Source of the DNA: Strigops habroptila
Lineage: Eukaryota > Chordata > Aves > Psittaciformes > Psittacidae
Direction of reading: 5' to 3'
Assembly: GCF_004027225.2 (NCBI RefSeq)
Contig: NC_044278.2
Span: 61,950,243-62,014,242, forward strand
DNA: 64,000 nucleotides
Shown here: positions 60,501 to 64,000 of the stretch, piece after piece
Layout: each line of letters opens with the position of its first letter
Position numbering within the stretch: the stretch's first letter is position 1
The notes under the pieces: generated by a model
What the model saw: only the letters and a program-made list of their open reading frames with translations
What the model was told of the DNA's origin: nothing
Databases searched by the model: none
Program-made: the position numbers and the translations under genes

Positions 60501-63500
60501 AACCACGTGTTTCATGCAAGACAAGAATGACTGCAGTACAGATGAATAAGGCCAAATCAATGGACGCAATTACTCTGAGCAGAAAAATACATCCTTCTTT
60601 TCAATCCAAGACATAAATGCTTTAGAAATAAAAGTAGTGAATGATCATTATTACCACAGTTAAATTTGTGTTATGATGTCTAATAACTATGATCTTTCAA
60701 AACTCCCTAGATGTGTGTTCACATCAGTCAGAAGACCACAGGAGTTACTTGGAGAAAGTTAACACATTAGGTATCTGTATCATTAGACTAACTAGACAGA
60801 CCAACTCCCTCAGGAACCCACACATCAGAAACAGGATAGCTGCATTAATGACTAATCAACCCCAGGGGGCTGCTGAAGTGGTAATATCGTTAGCAGCTCA
60901 GACAGCAGTCATTCCTACTGGAATTAGTGTCTGTGCAGACTAATCAAGATTGAAAAAGCTACAGTCCTAAAGAGATCTGAAATTTCTTGTAGCAGTACCC
61001 ACTTCAGTAGTTTTCTCCTTTGGCAAACCAAACTCATCCTCACTTTAGTGAGCTACATTATCACAAGCATGTGTGAAGGTAAGGGCTGACGAAGTTGGGG
61101 TTTTTGGCTGGGTTTCTGCAGCCAAAATAGATTCCCAGATTAGTTCAATAATCAGCCACCCAAACACCTGGGCCAGAGTACCAAGAATGAATAGCCAAAT
61201 CTGAAGACTTCTTCCTTTGCTTGCAGTTGTACCTTAAATGTTCCCATTAAGGTGCACCACAGTAACTGTTTAATCCACTTCTCCCTTAAGCCCATTAATA
61301 CTGGCATTCAAAATCAGTTCACATGGATGATTTAACCCATTTTGCTACTTCAGTCTTACAGGTAAAATGGCATCTGTCAATCACCTTCACTATAGTTTCA
61401 GCTAATAAAATTCAGCTCATAACTCCAAAGACTCTTCACAGACTCTTCAGCCTATACATGGTACTGATCCCTTTTAACTGCGCGCCTATGGAGAATTCTT
61501 TCATTGAGCTGCAAAAACCTCACCTTCATGTCACGTAATTTTCAAGTGTGATCAAAAAATGTCCCACTGAGAACAACACTTAAGGAACTATTTAATTAAA
61601 AATAACTGGAGGAGAAGAAAACTTGCTTTATCATCTCAGAACCTGCAGCCCAATTGAAAGAAATGTTAATTTACATTATCAAGAGTGAAATTGCAGCATA
61701 GAGCTTACAGACTCTAAAAACCAATGCTAGATCATGAAATTCCTGCAAAGTGTCTGCAAATAATTTGGTGGAAATCGTTGCAAAGCACCCTTCATCTTTG
61801 CAAACCAAGCTTTTTTCATATGGGCAAGCTACCACATGACTTCTGACTGAAAAGAGAACAATTCAGCATTTTTTTAAATCATGTTACCCAAAAAAGAAAG
61901 CTTAAACACAGAGTTGCAGATTCATACAGCTGTAAAATCACTTTCTGACTTCACACATTTTGTTTCTCAGTAAGTTGTTGAAAAATGTCACTTACAGAGG
62001 ACTGTGACATCTCCCAGTCTGTGGTAGAGTCTTTCAATCCACTTTCATCCTTCAAGCACTTTTCAAAAAGCCTTTTGTTAATTGGCTCTTCCATATCAAG
62101 AATATCCAGGGCCTGTTGATGCTCTTTTGCAGCATACTAGCCAAACACGTGCATGGAAAAAACAAGGTTGGGATTTGAAACATCTGTACATAAAGCACCA
62201 ATAGACACAGTGTCACATTTCAACGGCACAGATTATAACAACCAGTGCTCATCAGCGGGTTTGTAACGCGTGCATGTTCTTATTCGGACATGTGTCACTT
62301 CACAACTGCAGTCAACTACTTTACTAGTTATTTATAATACGCAGAAAGTAATAAGATTAACACCTACAGAAAAATCTACTGTTCACTATTCTGCAATTAC
62401 AGAAGCAGACAGGCTTCTAAAAATAGTTAATACAATCATCTTATTCTACATGCAGCACATAATTCTATTTAAAATATCTATATTTAATCTACCAATTGAT
62501 TCAGTTGTCCTGTGAAAGAACTCATTTTACTATTGAAGTATCACGTTTTCTATAGAAGTATAAAGCTGCTAACTGCATTTATACAACCATAAATCACATC
62601 TCCTCTGGTCCAAGCAATTAAAAATGTAAACATGAAGACATGAGACAAAAATGGTTCATGGTCTTTCCTCACAAAATATTAGAGGAGTATTTTCTTTCCT
62701 GGAAAAAAGGTCAGTTGGATTTTTTCAGAATAGTACTACGACGGGTAGTCCAGTGACCATACTGAAGGTTTAATAATGAAATTAACTGTCATAAAATTTA
62801 AACCTGTCTTTCCAGTGAATACAGGCACCTAATCTTCCCAAGATGCATCTTTTATTTAGTTTAATTTGTTTCCAGCAGTGGTTAAAACGTGTACTCACAT
62901 GACACCTAGCTGCAAGGTAGCGACATGCTTCATATAACTGAAAGAGAAGTTTCATATGTATTAGTTATAAAGAACATGTTTACTTACACTGCTAAATTCC
63001 ATTTTGCTCTCTCCTTTTTCAGTTTTATGGCTTCTACATCCCTTTCACCTCCAAAAATCCTTCCTGACCAAAACAACTAAGTCTGTAACACTTTACTATT
63101 AAACTCTCAAAGGTCACTTCCTTCACTCTTGCCTTCACCACTCATTAGCAGAGCTGAAGGACAATTTAAACAACTATACCTGAAGTGATACTCCACCTTC
63201 CCATACCTGCTGCAGTTACATTCTTGGACCCCATCTCTTTTTTGTGACCCTATCTGGGGACAACAGTTTCAATCTGGCCAATTGAACACTGGGCTGTACT
63301 TCATTCAGATAAACTACATCATACATGTTTTTAAATTACTCTTCCCATAAACCTTATTCTTTGATGGTGAATTAGTCACTGTAGTTAGCAAAAGAGGTTT
63401 AAAAGTAGAATAAGAGTAGCAAGTCTTTGACTAAAATAGCTTACCTTATCCAACTTACGCGATCGAAGGGCATGTGCTGCCCTATGATACTGAGCTGTCA

Positions 63501-63542
63501 AGTAAAGACATTGGGCCAACCAGTAGATATCTTGTGGTTCCT
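45258..63542 (-). CDS. CDC16: CDC16/APC6, anaphase-promoting complex subunit 6 (16 coding exons; 5' end outside window)
   Basis: Sixteen exons join in frame to give 589 residues through the stop. By comparison with the human protein recalled from memory, about the first 34 residues are missing beyond 64000. CDC16 is a tetratricopeptide-repeat scaffold subunit of the APC/C ubiquitin ligase. It forms a homodimeric TPR superhelix, binds CDC26 and CDC27, and acts in the nucleus and cytoplasm to drive mitotic exit. TPR-like helices are readable throughout, for example [57 protein letters not shown] and [16 protein letters not shown]. The conserved acidic tail [21 protein letters not shown] precedes the stop (one residue longer if written out). 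All junctions are GT-AG and phases agree. No frameshift or internal stop was found. The promoter and first exons cannot be judged here. Confidence 0.97.
45524..46638 (-). other. CDC16 intron before last exon
   Basis: 1.1 kb intron with a T run near 46132-46147 and an A/C-rich stretch near 46483-46525. No gene recognised. Confidence 0.75.
46639..46729 (-). CDS. CDC16: CDC16 exon encoding [15 protein letters not shown]
   Basis: 91 bases, from [18 protein letters not shown] to IGDSEAYI(G). Acceptor TTTAATAG, donor GTAAGT. Confidence 0.96.
46949..47112 (-). mobile_element. CR1 fragment with a fold-back end
   Basis: From 46949 to about 47075 the plus strand reads as the reverse complement of a CR1 3' end (AATCACAGAATGG, TTGGAAAGGACCTTAAA, GTTCCAACGCCCCTG, CCAGCCTGGCCT). 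The last 30 or so bases (CCCTGGAAGTGTTCAAGGCC) are CR1 sequence in the opposite orientation. The element is thus partly inverted on itself. It lies in the CDC16 intron 46730-47426. Confidence 0.85.
47427..47562 (-). CDS. CDC16: CDC16 exon encoding [15 protein letters not shown]
   Basis: 136 bases, (K)[18 protein letters not shown] to SAIDYFHT; two TPR motifs with typical Ala and Tyr positions. Acceptor CCTAACAG, donor ACG then GTATGT. Confidence 0.96.
47563..49638 (-). other. CDC16 intron
   Basis: 2.1 kb, AT-rich, with an A run at about 48722-48734. No gene, RNA or transposon recognised. Confidence 0.7.
49639..49700 (-). CDS. CDC16: CDC16 exon encoding [14 protein letters not shown]
   Basis: 62 bases, [20 protein letters not shown] then a split Lys codon. 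Acceptor TTTTGCAG, donor GTAAGC. Confidence 0.96.
50012..50075 (-). CDS. CDC16: CDC16 exon encoding [14 protein letters not shown]
   Basis: 64 bases, a split codon then [21 protein letters not shown]. Acceptor ATTCTTAG, donor GAG then GTATTT. The split codon at its 5' junction reads Asp (GA+C) where I recall Glu in human. Confidence 0.95.
50489..50820 (-). mobile_element. CR1 LINE 3' fragment
   Basis: The reverse complement of the CR1 3' region: ATCATAGAATG, GGAAGGGACCTTAAA, GTTCCAACCCCCCTGCCA, CAGCCTGGCCTTGAACACTG, AAGAACTTCTTCC, ending near TATTGGAAGG. In sense orientation within the CDC16 intron 50076-51037. The terminal octamer is slightly decayed. Confidence 0.92.
51038..51190 (-). CDS. 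CDC16: CDC16 exon encoding [14 protein letters not shown]
   Basis: 153 bases, (G)[19 protein letters not shown] to VAFQNG plus a split codon. One of the best conserved TPR segments of APC6. Acceptor TTTTTTTTAG, donor GTAAGC. Confidence 0.97.
51191..51959 (-). other. CDC16 intron
   Basis: 0.77 kb with a short A/C-rich run at its right-hand-exon side (51190-51235). Nothing else recognised. Confidence 0.7.
51960..52085 (-). CDS. CDC16: CDC16 exon encoding [17 protein letters not shown]
   Basis: 126 bases, (S)[19 protein letters not shown] to FTAAQLMKG. Acceptor TTTTTAG, donor GTATGT. Confidence 0.96.
52086..52919 (-). other. CDC16 intron
   Basis: 0.83 kb. Contains a small hairpin (TTGGACTG ... 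CAGTCCAA) near 52482-52507 in a slightly GC-richer stretch; no RNA family recognised. Confidence 0.65.
52920..52993 (-). CDS. CDC16: CDC16 exon encoding [14 protein letters not shown]
   Basis: 74 bases, [20 protein letters not shown] to RRYL plus split Ser. Acceptor ATGCATAG, donor AG then GTAAAT. Confidence 0.96.
53186..53440 (+). mobile_element. CR1 LINE fragment, old
   Basis: Recognisable CR1 order though diverged: TTGTTCAGCCTCATGAAGAG, CTTCAATTATCTAATGGGAG, CAGACTCTTCTCC, AGTGATAGGATGGGAGGCAA and CATTGGAAAAGTTTGCCCAGAG. Lies antisense in a CDC16 intron. Confidence 0.8.
53692..53741 (-). CDS. CDC16: CDC16 exon encoding [17 protein letters not shown]
   Basis: 50 bases, (E)[16 protein letters not shown]. 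Short exon with acceptor CTATGTAG and donor GTAAGT. Confidence 0.95.
54358..55657 (+). mobile_element. CR1 LINE remnant with reverse transcriptase segment
   Basis: About 1.3 kb covering the end of CR1 ORF2 and its 3' UTR. One frame still reads [19 protein letters not shown] near 54535-54595, a hallmark of the CR1 reverse transcriptase palm domain. Further on, [19 protein letters not shown]-like and [14 protein letters not shown] segments appear in other frames. The frame is broken by several stops and shifts, so it cannot be active. It ends at CAACCTGGTATTCTATGATTCTATGAT. It lies antisense to CDC16. Confidence 0.95.
56312..56458 (+). mobile_element. CR1 LINE 3' fragment
   Basis: CR1 words in order: GTTGCCCAGAGAAGCTGTGG, CATCCCTGGCAGTGTTCAAG, GGTGTCCCTGCCCATGGCAG, GGGTCCCTTCTAACCCGAAC, ending CATTCTACAATATGA. 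Short and 5'-truncated. Confidence 0.9.
56749..56828 (-). CDS. CDC16: CDC16 exon encoding [15 protein letters not shown]
   Basis: 80 bases, (V)[18 protein letters not shown] to NKAN plus a split Glu codon. Acceptor ATTTTTTAG, donor GTAAGA. Confidence 0.96.
56829..58480 (-). other. CDC16 intron
   Basis: 1.65 kb, AT-rich. No gene or transposon recognised. Confidence 0.7.
58481..58614 (-). CDS. CDC16: CDC16 exon encoding [15 protein letters not shown]
   Basis: 134 bases, [19 protein letters not shown] to KMCYKLTS plus split Val. Acceptor GTCTTTCAG, donor GTAAGT. Confidence 0.96.
59244..59338 (-). CDS. CDC16: CDC16 exon encoding [14 protein letters not shown]
   Basis: 95 bases, (E)[19 protein letters not shown] to FENKLKK. 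One residue longer than human by memory, in the TEEEQE run. Acceptor TTCCACAG, donor GTAAAC. It is flanked by introns of about 0.63 kb (58615-59243) and 0.64 kb (59339-59979), in which I see nothing notable. Confidence 0.95.
59980..60139 (-). CDS. CDC16: CDC16 exon encoding [18 protein letters not shown]
   Basis: 160 bases, from [20 protein letters not shown] to HHMLTAQE plus one base. Strongly conserved. The acceptor is CCACCAG; the donor (G then GTCTGG) is weak. Confidence 0.96.
60140..61995 (-). other. CDC16 intron
   Basis: 1.86 kb. No gene or named repeat recognised; short open frames on the plus strand show no family resemblance. Confidence 0.7.
61996..62136 (-). CDS. CDC16: CDC16 exon encoding [18 protein letters not shown]
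   Basis: 141 bases, 47 whole codons, [20 protein letters not shown] to [10 protein letters not shown]. Acceptor TTGGCTAG, donor GTAAGT. The Ser-rich end lies in a region known to be phosphorylated in APC6. Confidence 0.96.
62137..62898 (-). other. CDC16 intron
   Basis: 0.76 kb, AT-rich, nothing recognised. Confidence 0.7.
62899..62937 (-). CDS. CDC16: CDC16 micro-exon encoding [13 protein letters not shown]
   Basis: 39 bases, 13 whole codons, with acceptor TCTTTCAG and donor GTGAGT. It is too short to stand out as an open frame and was found by continuity with its neighbours. In phase and symmetric, so skipping would keep the frame. Confidence 0.95.
63445..63542 (-). CDS. CDC16: CDC16 first exon visible in the window
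   Basis: 98 bases, (E)[19 protein letters not shown] to LRSRKLDK. It starts with two bases of a split codon, so at least one more coding exon lies beyond. Acceptor TTATTTTAG, donor GTAAGC. Confidence 0.96.
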
Positions 63543-64000
63543 CTAAAATAAAAGAACAAATTATAAATCTTTAATTTATAATATATCTTTAAACATACAA
63601 AATACTCACTTTTGCTTCACTAGGAAAGTATTCTTCCCCTGTTCTAGCATTCTATTGAGTTACAAAGTTTGGGGTTTTTTTGGTGTGTGTGTGTATATAT
63701 ATATGTATGAACAACGTATAATATCTATCAGTGAGAGATTAAAATGAAAAAATAATCAGATTTTAACTTTAAAGAAATGGGATAGTGATTGCACTGGACA
63801 GTGAATACAAAGAACCTCATACTAGAAGTTTGTCATGAAAAGGAGACAACAGTGATACAGATGTAAAAAAAAGCAGCTGCTGTGGGTTACCCTGCCCTTG
63901 GATATAGGGCACAAAAAAACAACCTAGAACTGTCTCTCAAAAAATATCAGTGAGAACCTAACAGCAAAAGCAAAAGCACTAGGCTTCTGCAGCTTGAAGT
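63543..64000 (-). other. CDC16 intron, cut by window edge
   Basis: No upstream CDC16 exon is visible here. There is a T run and a GT/TA microsatellite at about 63673-63706. Confidence 0.7.

Noticed and set aside
1-64000. tRNA, rRNA, snoRNA or microRNA genes
   Set aside because: I looked for obvious tRNA boxes and C/D-type motif pairs and found none that I could support. A covariance-model search (tRNAscan-SE, Infernal with Rfam) would be decisive.

Overview
The window comes from a bird genome. The clearest sign is the number of CR1 LINE fragments, several ending in the avian CR1 3' signature (TTCTATGATTCT type). It also holds an avian-style retroviral LTR and three vertebrate genes with compact avian introns. 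All three genes lie on the minus strand, so transcription runs from high to low coordinates: CDC16 (5' end outside the window), then UPF3A, then CHAMP1. From memory, this is the order and relative orientation of human 13q34, so the block looks like ordinary conserved synteny. I cannot name the species.

Layout. Positions 1-1738 are AT-rich and featureless, and CHAMP1's proposed 3' UTR occupies 1739-2512. The CHAMP1 reading frame is intact in one exon (2513-5416). A 5.4 kb intron leads to a CpG-island promoter with a proposed non-coding first exon (10.24-11.34 kb). Just beyond that promoter lies the most unusual object in the window: about 4.6 kb of almost pure pyrimidine tandem DNA (11.65-16.25 kb). 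It has two parts, a CACTTTTTC-type array and a 7-bp CCTTNNG array with higher-order structure. A short block of the first repeat family in inverted orientation sits on the other side of the promoter (7.9-8.1 kb). UPF3A has ten coding exons that I could join in frame (19939-41986, 493 residues), with a CpG-island promoter at about 41.4-42.2 kb. After a 3 kb spacer, the last sixteen coding exons of CDC16 run from 45258 to 63542. About the first 34 codons of CDC16 lie beyond the right edge.

What the genes do (established knowledge of the families): CDC16/APC6 is a TPR scaffold subunit of the anaphase-promoting complex. UPF3A is a nonsense-mediated decay factor that bridges UPF2 and the exon junction complex. 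CHAMP1 is a zinc-finger phosphoprotein needed for kinetochore-microtubule attachment, and it binds MAD2L2/REV7. They share a neighbourhood and housekeeping character but are not known to form one pathway. There is no operon, CRISPR, phage or other prokaryotic system here. What is new or odd is in the repeats, the repeat-driven expansion of CHAMP1, and a few splicing and promoter details of UPF3A.

Exon boundaries were placed by hand from splice dinucleotides, reading-frame continuity and similarity to family sequences recalled from memory. All were checked for phase. Poly(A), transcription-start and repeat boundaries are estimates.
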